From a virus: 29,739 nt of DNA. The translations under genes were made by a program, and so were the position numbers. Where the stretch lies: the IMG/VR virus record IMGVR_UViG_3300019871_000058, positions 1-29,739 of that record, one strand, 5' to 3'. The notes beneath the pieces are model-generated. The model worked only from the letters and a program-made list of their open reading frames with translations, did no database searches and was not told where the DNA came from. Position 1 is the first letter of the stretch; each line of letters starts with the position of its first letter. This document shows, piece by piece, positions 22,231-29,286 of the stretch.

Positions 22231-22265
22231 TGGTCATTAGTCATTTACCTAATGGCTAATGACCA
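22231..22265. repeat. 15-bp hairpin of heptamer elements
   Basis: TGGTCATTAGTCATT (22231-22245), loop TACCT, AATGGCTAATGACCA (22251-22265); all positions pair with a single G-U in RNA. It overlaps an in-frame ATG at 22259 that would otherwise extend the next gene, which makes that ATG an unlikely start. No T-run follows. Confidence 0.75.
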
Positions 22266-22312
22266 TGGTAAGATACTCAACAAAATCAAATGATTTAATG
22301 ACTAACGACACA

Positions 22313-22552
22313 ATGACTAAAAAGAAACACATCCTAAAACCAGGCAAACATCAATTTGCCCCCGGCTCAAATGCTATTCATACCAATGATAATTTAAGCG
22401 ATGAAGAGGCCGAATGGTACCTGGACAAATACCCGCATATAGCAATACTGTTTGAAGATATCCCAAATACCGAAGACAAGGATCAATCAGTGCAATCAGA
22501 ACAACAATCAGCGAAATCACCATATAATGAAGACCTATCTACCACAAATTGA
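22313..22552 (+). CDS. Small structural or connector protein (79 aa)
   Basis: 79 residues from ATG 22313; earlier in-frame ATGs (22259, 22298) lie in or next to a hairpin and heptamer units and encode only low-complexity residues. The core MTKKKHILKPGKHQFAPGSN followed by AIHTNDNLSDEEAEWYLDKYPHI is a compact, conserved-looking module I associate with small head proteins of Bacteroidota phages, ending in an acidic Gln-rich tail. Its place between tail tube and portal genes suggests a head-completion or connector role. Its 3' end overlaps the portal start by 26 bp. Confidence 0.5.
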   Translation: MTKKKHILKPGKHQFAPGSNAIHTNDNLSDEEAEWYLDKYPHIAILFEDIPNTEDKDQSVQSEQQSAKSPYNEDLSTTN

Positions 22553-23810
22553 ACGCAGGATATTAGTAAGGCCTAACCAAACATTTGGTATCCTCAACTA
22601 TGACCTCGACAATGCTTACCCTCAGCGTATGCTGGAACTGGTGGCCGCCTCTCCTACCGCGAAGGATTGCTGGAACAAAAGGGCCAAATTTATCAGTGGG
22701 AATGGCTTCGAAGAAAAGGACTTGGGCAAAACTGTTATAAACGATAAAGGGCTAACATTAGCAAAATTATTGAAAGCTATTACATCTGATAAAGCTTTGT
22801 TCACAGGTTTTGGTATCCATGTAAATTACAATGCTAATTTTAAAATAGCATCCGTAAATTATGTAAAGTTCGAGGACATCCGCATGGGTGATACCGATTG
22901 CCCGGATACTGAAAATAAATATGCACTGTATTCAGACTGGGGGCGCAAGACCTGGAAGAACATCATGCGCAGCAAGATCACCTTTCTTGATAAATACGAT
23001 CCCGATCCTGAAATTGTTAAGCAACAGGTTGTTCTATCAGGCGGATGGGAAAACTATAAGGGGCAGCTTTATTATTTCAACCCCGAAGTTGATGATTACC
23101 CACTAATAGAAGCCGATTCCGTTTGGGAAGATTTTGAGACCGAGGCCGGCATAAAAATTTTCAATAACCGTGAAGTAACTACCGGCTTCCTCCCGTCAAC
23201 CATGCTGTTTATGCAGTCAAGGCGCGAGGAGGCTGATAACAGCAAACCTGCCGGTAACGAATTGGCAAATGTGCCCTCGCAGTTAGAAAAGGACCTGGGC
23301 ATATTCCAGGGAGCCAAAAGCGCGCAAAAGATCATTGTAATTGAATATGAAGACGAAGCATCTAAACCTGAGTTTAAGCCTTACTCTATCCAAAACAACG
23401 ACAAGCTGTTTGAAAGCACCGAAAAATCGGTAGAAGCACGCATCATTAAAGGCTTTTCTATTCCAAAAGAATTGATCAATGCTGAAAAATCATCAGGCTT
23501 AAGCAATGGCAGCGAAAAAAAAGAAGCCATTCGCGAGTTTAATGACAACACCGCGCCCGACAGGCTGGAAGTACAGGAAGCATTTGCAGAAATATTTGGC
23601 AACTTCTATGCGTCCATCAATCCATCCGGCAATTGGAACATAGTGCAGGTTCCAACAACGGTTGCCGATGACAACGCAGGAATAACTGCAGGCACAAGCA
23701 TTAATCAGTTGCTACTGGCAGATATGCCGCCGGCAAATAAGATCGCGGTCTTAACCTACGCTTATGGTTTCAAACCTGCCGAGGCAGAAGCGATGTGCAA
23801 TTCCATTTAA
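22527..23810 (+). CDS. Portal protein
   Basis: 427 residues from ATG 22527; the upstream extension (from 22452) reads Asn/Gln-rich and overlaps the previous gene more, so it is not used. N-terminal part: PQRMLELVAASPTAKDCWNK then RAKFISGNGFEE, a typical 'w..r...i.GnGf' portal start. Middle: NFKIASVNYVKFEDIRMGD, then the wing/stem. C-terminal part: SVEARIIKGFSIPKELINAE, SSGLSNGSEKKEAIREFN, then RLEVQEAFAEIFGNFYASI, classic for portals in which the clip is followed by a crown helix. Twelve copies form the ring through which terminase pumps DNA and on which connector proteins assemble. It lies far from the terminase genes, which are 15 kb upstream. Confidence 0.8.
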   Translation: MKTYLPQIERRILVRPNQTFGILNYDLDNAYPQRMLELVAASPTAKDCWNKRAKFISGNGFEEKDLGKTVINDKGLTLAKLLKAITSDKALFTGFGIHVNYNANFKIASVNYVKFEDIRMGDTDCPDTENKYALYSDWGRKTWKNIMRSKITFLDKYDPDPEIVKQQVVLSGGWENYKGQLYYFNPEVDDYPLIEADSVWEDFETEAGIKIFNNREVTTGFLPSTMLFMQSRREEADNSKPAGNELANVPSQLEKDLGIFQGAKSAQKIIVIEYEDEASKPEFKPYSIQNNDKLFESTEKSVEARIIKGFSIPKELINAEKSSGLSNGSEKKEAIREFNDNTAPDRLEVQEAFAEIFGNFYASINPSGNWNIVQVPTTVADDNAGITAGTSINQLLLADMPPANKIAVLTYAYGFKPAEAEAMCNSI

Positions 23811-23847
23811 AGATTCTAATAATAATTTATTTCACCAACAATTAAAA

Positions 23848-23878
23848 GTCTCCCCTACCGGTGGAGATTTAGAAAGGG
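23848..23878. repeat. TCTCC/GGAGA intergenic element
   Basis: AGTCTCCCCTACCGGTGGAGATTTAGAAAGG, TCTCC (23850-23854) pairing with GGAGA. The preceding ATTAAAAGTC is shared with the element at 3451-3460, and GGAGATTTAG recalls the copy at 11409. It ends 5 bp before the neck gene's start codon. Confidence 0.6.
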
Positions 23879-23883
23879 CAACC

Positions 23884-24513
23884 ATGAACCAAATTTATCT
23901 CATCGATCAAACTACTCTGCAGAAATATGAGGATATCTCTGCCAATATAAAACCCGACAGGCTAAAAGTATTTGTCAAAAAAGCGCAGGATCTGGACCTG
24001 AAACCATTCTTAGGGCACGCTTTGTACTATGATTTCATCAAATACTTTAACGAAGATGGCACCATACAGGATGATGCGCCGCAGATATATAAAGACCTGC
24101 TAAATGGCAGTGAATACCTCGACAAACATGGATATATTGTATTGTATGAAGGATTGATCCCTACGCTGGTCTATTTTACCTTTGCCCGCTTTATTGAGGC
24201 CGATGCTGTGCATTATACCGCGACCGGCCCGGTCATAAAACATCATGACAATGGCGACCCGGTTGCCCCGCATGATATTATAAAATTGGTACAGCAGCAA
24301 CGCAGTGTAGCCAATGCCCACGCCAACGAGGTCGAAAAGTTTATATGGGACAACCGGGCCGAGCTTCCCTTATGGCAGTACAGCGGCAAAAACAAATCAT
24401 CAAGGCAATCCGGACCACGTATCCGCAGTATCGACAAAAATGATTTTAACTATCCCGGCGGCAATTACGCGCAAAATGACGCTCTTTTATTAATCAATGA
24501 ACTTTTAAACTAA
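23884..24513 (+). CDS. Neck / head-tail connector protein
   Basis: 209 residues from ATG 23884; the frame is open to 23764, but those codons run through the portal's 3' end and the palindromic element, so they are unlikely to be coding. Mostly helical: YLIDQTTLQKYEDISANIKP, DRLKVFVKKAQDLDLKPFLG, then a membrane-like helix GLIPTLVYFTFARFIEADAV that is typical of buried helices of connector proteins rather than a true membrane span. The C-terminal region (VANAHANEVEKFIWDNRAEL, then NYPGGNYAQNDALLLINELL) is conserved-looking. It fits a DUF6712-like neck protein attached below the portal. It overlaps the fibre gene by one base, suggesting coupled translation. Confidence 0.6.
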   Translation: MNQIYLIDQTTLQKYEDISANIKPDRLKVFVKKAQDLDLKPFLGHALYYDFIKYFNEDGTIQDDAPQIYKDLLNGSEYLDKHGYIVLYEGLIPTLVYFTFARFIEADAVHYTATGPVIKHHDNGDPVAPHDIIKLVQQQRSVANAHANEVEKFIWDNRAELPLWQYSGKNKSSRQSGPRIRSIDKNDFNYPGGNYAQNDALLLINELLN

Positions 24514-26585
24514 TGTCAGATAAAAAATTAAGCGAATTGCCGGTAGCTTCGGCTATTAATCCGAGCGATATCTCTATATTGGTAAGCGGTGGCGTTGACT
24601 ATCAGTTTGCCTTTACAACTTTACTGCAACTGATCAGCTCCAACCTCACCGTTGGTGCAAATATTTGTTTCGGAACTTCACTTCCTGCAAATATGACCGG
24701 CAAAAACGGGGACGTTTTTATCAATACTTCAACAGGAACATTTGCCCAAAAAACCGCGGGAACATGGAGTATTGTTTACACCATACCATTATCCGGCGGG
24801 TCGGTAGACGGCACTGTTTTATATGGCTTAGGCATACCCGGCACTGCAACAGGTAATAATAATGACACCTACATCAATACAGGCACCGGCATATTCTATA
24901 AAAAGTCGGCAGGCACCTGGAGCCAGGTATTCTCTATGCAAACCGGGCCTGCCGGGGCTACTGGCGCCGCAGGCGCAAATGGCACCAATGGAACAAATGG
25001 CCTCAGCATTTTAAGTGGTGCAACCACTCCTTCAAATTTAACTGTAGGTGTAGATGGCGACTTTTATATAAACACCACCAACTTTACTTTATTCGGACCG
25101 AAAACAGCTGGTAATTGGGGCGCAGGCACATCAATTATTGGCGATGCAGGACCCGCCGGTGCCAAAGGGGATACGGGTGCAACCGGTGCTACGGGTCCGG
25201 CAGGAGCAACTGGACCAAAAGGTGACAAGGGTGATACTGGAGCAACAGGTGCCGGCGGTGGTGGAGGTAGCGGGTATGCAGCGCGGTCATTTGATAGCAT
25301 ATTAACCTTTGATGCCTCATTTAAAATGGAAACCACTCAAACTGCTGATTTAGCCTTTAGACTTACCGGCGTACCTGTTGCTGATGTTATGGCTCGGGTT
25401 ATAATTATTGGGGATGGTGTTCATGCCTGCACGTTTCCTACTGATTGGGTGAACGGGAATGGGCAGTTGTTCGATAATACCTCTAAAAATATTATATATT
25501 TTGAATATGATGGTGATGAGGTGATTTACTTTATTGTTAAAGTGCCAACTCCTGACGTAACTTCACCCTCTTTGGTTTCGGCTGTGATTAACAATGCTGC
25601 GAAAAATCAGATTGTGCTTTCTTATAGTGAGTTATTAGATCAAACCTCTGTGCCTGTAACTGGTGATTTTGGCGCTAATTTAGGCAAGGCTGTTACAGCC
25701 GTTGCTTTGTCAGGCTCAATAATTACGTTAACTGTAGACACTGATTATGCGTATGGAGATGTAGCTACAATTAGTTATATACCCGGTGGTAATCCGGTAC
25801 AAGACCCATCTCATAACACAGCTTTACCACTTACAAACGCTGCAATCACTAATAATGTGCTGCCTAATACTACATCTTTGGTAATCGCTGGCGCTACGCA
25901 AATACCGTATACATCAGCTAAACCAACTGCTTTTCAATTTGGTAGTGGTGGCGTTGGTGGAAGTGATATTCCATTCTCAGTTAGTTTTTGGGTAAAGCCT
26001 GGCAGTGCTGCTGTTGGTTTCGTATCTACGGGATCTCTTACAAGTATAGAAGAGCAAAATCTTGTTATACAGGGCGGTGGTGGAAATCCTATCTACTTCC
26101 AAATATTTACCAACACTGCAGGACAGGCATATATAAGCACAAACTCCAATATGACAGCAGCCGTATGGGCGCACGTTGTTTGTACTTATGATGGCACCAA
26201 ATTAGCATCAGGTATGAAAATTTATATTGATGGTGTTTTAGCTGCTACAACCATTGGCAGTGCATCCTATGCCGGGCAGAGTGCTTTTATAGCAGATACT
26301 GTATTGGCTATTTTCGCAAACGCTTACTTAGCCAATACAGGCACGCCACAACAACCTGCTTATGGTGTCAAAATGGATCAATTATACTGGTGGAATAAAG
26401 AGCTAACATCTATAGATGTAACCTCAATATATAACGGTGGTGCTTTGGTTGATCCTACAGCTTTATTTATTGCTGGCAACTTAATTGGCAGGTATGAATT
26501 TGATGGTAATTTAACTGATTTAGGTCCTAATGGATATAACTTAACATCATCCGTAGTACCAACTTATTCAAGCGATCACGTATAA
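24513..26585 (+). CDS. Collagen-repeat tail fibre with LamG-like tip
   Basis: 690 residues in modules. 1-45: attachment region beginning MSDKKLSELPVASAINPSDI, a start common in phage fibres. About 55-90, 105-140 and 170-205: three copies of a module around 'GD.YINT.TG.F..K.AGTW'. Collagen-like Gly-X-Y blocks at 145-163 and 210-247, ending in a poly-Gly hinge. About 350-450: an Ig-like/SwmB-type module (VLSYSELLDQTSVPVTGDFG). About 480-690: a LamG/concanavalin-like jelly roll (VSFWVKPGSAAVGF; AAVWAHVVCTYDGTK; MKIYIDGVLAATTIG). The last part should be the receptor-binding tip for cell-surface glycan; collagen blocks would trimerise. The gene overlaps its neighbours by one base at both ends; the following esterase probably works at the same site. 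Confidence 0.8.
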   Translation: MSDKKLSELPVASAINPSDISILVSGGVDYQFAFTTLLQLISSNLTVGANICFGTSLPANMTGKNGDVFINTSTGTFAQKTAGTWSIVYTIPLSGGSVDGTVLYGLGIPGTATGNNNDTYINTGTGIFYKKSAGTWSQVFSMQTGPAGATGAAGANGTNGTNGLSILSGATTPSNLTVGVDGDFYINTTNFTLFGPKTAGNWGAGTSIIGDAGPAGAKGDTGATGATGPAGATGPKGDKGDTGATGAGGGGGSGYAARSFDSILTFDASFKMETTQTADLAFRLTGVPVADVMARVIIIGDGVHACTFPTDWVNGNGQLFDNTSKNIIYFEYDGDEVIYFIVKVPTPDVTSPSLVSAVINNAAKNQIVLSYSELLDQTSVPVTGDFGANLGKAVTAVALSGSIITLTVDTDYAYGDVATISYIPGGNPVQDPSHNTALPLTNAAITNNVLPNTTSLVIAGATQIPYTSAKPTAFQFGSGGVGGSDIPFSVSFWVKPGSAAVGFVSTGSLTSIEEQNLVIQGGGGNPIYFQIFTNTAGQAYISTNSNMTAAVWAHVVCTYDGTKLASGMKIYIDGVLAATTIGSASYAGQSAFIADTVLAIFANAYLANTGTPQQPAYGVKMDQLYWWNKELTSIDVTSIYNGGALVDPTALFIAGNLIGRYEFDGNLTDLGPNGYNLTSSVVPTYSSDHV

Positions 26586-27349
26586 TGAACACAGCCAGCA
26601 TATCACCCATGAAAAACAGCCATAACATTCTTTTCATGGGTCAGAGCAATTGTGGCGGGTTTAATCAGCCAGCGCCTGATCCAGCTACTTATCCAGCCTT
26701 AAAAGGGCAATATATTTTTGAGCCACTAACTGCCACCTGGCAGCAATTGCAGCAAAATAAAAATAATAGCGGGTGCCCATTTGGTTTTTTAGGCTTTTTC
26801 GGCTCCGAGCTAAAGCTAATGCAGTTGATGAGCGATTACTATGGATCGGATCAATACATGATTAAATACGCACAGGGTGGCACTTCTTTATCTGCAGATA
26901 CAGCAGATTTATATAATTGGTCACCCGAATCCACAGGCGATTTCATGTTTAAAGGATCAGTGATTAATTATCATACTGCAATGGCTAATTTTCCAGTCCA
27001 AAAAATAACACCAAAAGTGATGATATGGTGGCAGGGTGAGGATGATACTGACACGGTTAATGCTGCTGCATATCAGGACAATTTCAGCAATTACATTGCT
27101 GCTTTTAAAAACCAGTGCGCTTTGCCAAATCTAAAAATTATACAGGTTGGCCTGAGTGATAATCAAACAGCCTATGGCTCTGCTGGTATAAACCAGGTTA
27201 ATGCTGCAAAACGAAATTTATCTATACACGGGAATAAGTTTGTAAGCACTGACGGCGCTGATGTTCAATCAAGTGGAGTGCATTTTTCCTCATTGGGTTA
27301 TGAGGATATTGCTGAGCGTCTTTTTGATATGGTTATTACGATGCTTTGA
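26585..27349 (+). CDS. SGNH / sialate O-acetylesterase-like tail enzyme
   Basis: 254 residues, no signal peptide. Block I NILFMGQSNCGGF with nucleophile Ser21, a KYAQGGTSLSAD oxyanion-type Gly block, MIWWQGEDDTDTVNAAAYQD as the family's 'W.QGE.D' block, and SSGVHFSSLGYEDIA near the end with His233. Family members (sialate O-acetylesterase, carbohydrate esterase) remove acetyl groups from surface polysaccharides. Position immediately after the fibre and lack of an export signal suggest a virion-bound deacetylase that trims receptor glycan. In the usual DxxH block the Asp three residues before His is a Ser here (Asp226 is 7 residues before), so the triad may be rearranged. Its 3' end overlaps a convergent SGNH gene by 14 bp. 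Confidence 0.8.
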   Translation: MNTASISPMKNSHNILFMGQSNCGGFNQPAPDPATYPALKGQYIFEPLTATWQQLQQNKNNSGCPFGFLGFFGSELKLMQLMSDYYGSDQYMIKYAQGGTSLSADTADLYNWSPESTGDFMFKGSVINYHTAMANFPVQKITPKVMIWWQGEDDTDTVNAAAYQDNFSNYIAAFKNQCALPNLKIIQVGLSDNQTAYGSAGINQVNAAKRNLSIHGNKFVSTDGADVQSSGVHFSSLGYEDIAERLFDMVITML

Positions 27350-28061
27350 TGTATGGAGTTAAAATGGCTTTCCAAAGCAGATAGCCGTTTGAGTTGAGGT
27401 GTGTGCCATCCGTGGTAAGTTCTTTTTTTAGTGATCCGTCTTGTAAGAAAAAAGGGTATAGGTTAATAAAGATAAGGCCGTTTTTAGTGCAATAGGATTT
27501 AATCCAGGCATTATACATCTCAATATTAGGAGCATTGTTTCTGCCAAATGGCAAAACAGATTGAATATATATTTTAGTTAACGGGGTTTCTTTTTTTAAG
27601 GTTTTAATGATGATAACGAATTTATTAAATATGCTGTCTATGTTACAAGTGGGTTTAATGTCATTTGTCCCAACCTCTAAAAATATTTTAGCTGGTTTGC
27701 CATTTGTAACCTCCTCCAGCCTGTTTAAAATATTATCAATCGTATTGCCCCCTATTCCTCTGTTTTTAATGCGGCAATCTAAAAACATCTCCTCTACTGG
27801 AAAACCCTGTGTTAACGATGTGCCCAAAAAAACAATGTCGGATGTGCTGTGTGGGAGTGCTTTAAATAGATTAACCTCATTTAGGTTGGATTCCTTAATG
27901 TTGATTGTATAGGTTATAAAACCCGGTTTTTGCGGGATAATGTCCCTCCGGTTTTGGGGCAACCCACTTTGATAATAATAGGCTCGTTTCCCAACAAAAT
28001 AAGAAACTGAGATTGTGGCTAAGGCAAAAAACAAAAACAGTAAATATTTAGATGCTGTCAT
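27336..28061 (-). CDS. Membrane-anchored GDSL/SGNH esterase (moron)
   Basis: 241 residues. An N-terminal anchor or uncleaved signal (MTASKYLLFLFFALATISVS, then YFVG), a linker, then a complete SGNH hydrolase: block I IVFLGTSLTQGF with Ser82, block II RGIGGNT with Gly, block III EVGTNDI with Asn133, block V TTDGTHLNSNGY with Asp218 and His221. All four catalytic blocks are intact, in contrast to the neighbouring esterase. Being on the other strand and exported, it is probably made in the lysogen and acts in the periplasm or outer envelope, for instance on O-acetylated glycans. A second O-acetylesterase gene lies tail-to-tail with it. Start ATG at 28061 gives the full anchor. Confidence 0.85.
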   Translation of the reverse strand: MTASKYLLFLFFALATISVSYFVGKRAYYYQSGLPQNRRDIIPQKPGFITYTINIKESNLNEVNLFKALPHSTSDIVFLGTSLTQGFPVEEMFLDCRIKNRGIGGNTIDNILNRLEEVTNGKPAKIFLEVGTNDIKPTCNIDSIFNKFVIIIKTLKKETPLTKIYIQSVLPFGRNNAPNIEMYNAWIKSYCTKNGLIFINLYPFFLQDGSLKKELTTDGTHLNSNGYLLWKAILTPYIKAS

Positions 28062-28310
28062 AAATACAAGAGTAATAAATTAAAACTATAAATGTTTATT
28101 CTCAGCTCAAATATCACCATAACAGACCTTACAGTCAGAAAGTACCCGGAGTCTCTGGTATACTAATTGGAAATGCTTTGTACAATTACTGAAAATTAAT
28201 ACGCTACCGGTTTTCCAAAACACAACCCACAACACCGCCAATCCCCTTAAATACTGAACATTAACGATCTGATTGCCTTTTAACATCCCCCAATAAGAAA
28301 ATAAAATATT
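28062..28310. other. Gene-free gap before the lysis cassette
   Basis: 249 bp between the minus-strand SGNH gene and the holin-like gene. AT-rich, with no ORF, strong hairpin, heptamer array, or full promoter match that I can see. For the minus strand, TACTCTTG (one mismatch from TAnnTTTG) lies near 28068-28075 on the reverse strand, without a correct -33 box. Confidence 0.4.
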
Positions 28311-28550
28311 ATGGAAAAAATCTTAACGCTTTGGGAGCGTCTCACAATGGATACGCCCTCATTTTTCAAAAAAGTACAATTGCTTGGCCTTACGCTGGCA
28401 GGTTTGGGTACGTCACTTTCACAAGTACAGGGTATTCCTGCAAAACTTACTACAATACTTATTTCTGCAGGTAGCGCCATGGCCATCATAGCACAGTTTG
28501 CAGTAAAACAATCCGAACCTGATAACACTATTAACAATGCAACTAAGTAA
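28311..28550 (+). CDS. Small membrane protein, holin-like (79 aa)
   Basis: 79 residues. After a polar start (MEKILTLWERLTMDTPSFFK) come two hydrophobic stretches: about 23-40 (VQLLGLTLAGLGTSLSQV) and 46-66 (LTTILISAGSAMAIIAQFAV), separated by a short turn with Pro and Lys, then a charged tail. Size, two helices, and the 14-bp overlap with the lysozyme gene fit a class II holin, which opens the inner membrane for the lysozyme. The hydrophobic segments are moderate and rich in Gly/Ser, so the identification depends on context. Confidence 0.55.
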   Translation: MEKILTLWERLTMDTPSFFKKVQLLGLTLAGLGTSLSQVQGIPAKLTTILISAGSAMAIIAQFAVKQSEPDNTINNATK

Positions 28551-29007
28551 TCACGGCGAAAGCGTAATTAAGGGCTTCGAGGGCCTGAGACTAAATGCCT
28601 ATCGCGACAGCGCCGGCATATGGACTATTGGTTACGGCTCAATCCGCTACCATGATGGGAAAGCAATAAAACCCGCTGATAAACTCGCCAATGAAGCGCA
28701 GGCAGATGCATTATTCAGAAATACGCTTGGACAATACGAAGACGCGGTAAACAATTTGGTGAAGGTACCACTTTCCCAAAATCAGTTTGATGCTTTAACA
28801 TCATTCGCTTATAATGAGGGAACCGGTGCGCTGAAGGGATCAACCCTGTTGCGCAGGCTAAATGAAAAGGACTATGAAGGCGCAGCCGATCAATTCTTAG
28901 TTTGGAACAAAATTGTCGATTCGCGAACTGGTCAAAAAACAACCCTGGACGCCCTTGTAAAACGCCGCGCTGAAGAACGGCTATTATTCTTAACCGCTGA
29001 TAAATAA
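28537..29007 (+). CDS. Phage lysozyme (GH24, T4-type)
   Basis: 156 residues, no signal peptide. Catalytic triad as in T4 lysozyme with the same spacing: Glu15 in KGFEGLRLNAY, Asp24 in YRDSAGIW, Thr30 in TIGYGS. Further family blocks: VPLSQNQFDALTSFAYNEGT, LKGSTLLRRLNEKDYEGAAD, then LVKRRAEERLLFL. It cleaves the MurNAc-GlcNAc bond of peptidoglycan. Without an export signal it needs the upstream holin-like protein. It starts within the end of that gene and is followed after 12 bp by a spanin-like gene, the usual lysis order. Confidence 0.95.
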   Translation: MQLSNHGESVIKGFEGLRLNAYRDSAGIWTIGYGSIRYHDGKAIKPADKLANEAQADALFRNTLGQYEDAVNNLVKVPLSQNQFDALTSFAYNEGTGALKGSTLLRRLNEKDYEGAADQFLVWNKIVDSRTGQKTTLDALVKRRAEERLLFLTADK

Positions 29008-29019
29008 AACCTTAAAACC

Positions 29020-29280
29020 ATGACAGCCATAGAGCATAAAGAATTAAAGGGTATTACGCTGAAAAACCTCATTGTCACAATCGCAAGCACCGCCAGTATA
29101 GTCATATCTGTTATGACGACTTACTTCCAATTGAAGAATGATATTTATGAGATCAAGACAATTCAAAGTACGGAATCGCGTGTAAACGAGATACGCCTTA
29201 AGGTATTGGAGAGTAATGTGGCCGTATTACAACAGGAAGTAGCTGAAATAAAAAACGCAAAACAATTTAAAACCAAATAA
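29020..29280 (+). CDS. Membrane-anchored coiled-coil protein, spanin-like (86 aa)
   Basis: 86 residues: a short polar start, one transmembrane helix (about 16-35, LIVTIASTASIVISVMTTYF), then a charged heptad region to the end (KNDIYEIKTIQSTESRVNEI, then RLKVLESNVAVLQQEVAEIK). One N-terminal membrane helix plus a long periplasmic coiled coil is the layout of an inner-membrane spanin (Rz), which fuses inner and outer membranes at the end of lysis. No outer-membrane lipoprotein partner is visible within the window. An XhlA-like lysis protein is the alternative, but that family has the helix at the other end. Confidence 0.55.
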   Translation: MTAIEHKELKGITLKNLIVTIASTASIVISVMTTYFQLKNDIYEIKTIQSTESRVNEIRLKVLESNVAVLQQEVAEIKNAKQFKTK

Positions 29281-29286
29281 CAATTT

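Noticed and set aside
23764-23883. Extended start of the neck protein
   Set aside because: The 40 extra codons read through the portal's 3' end and a palindromic intergenic element; ATG 23884 begins a normal N-terminus.
25064-25336. 90-codon minus-strand Pro-rich frame
   Set aside because: It is the antisense reading of the collagen-like Gly-X-Y blocks of the fibre gene.
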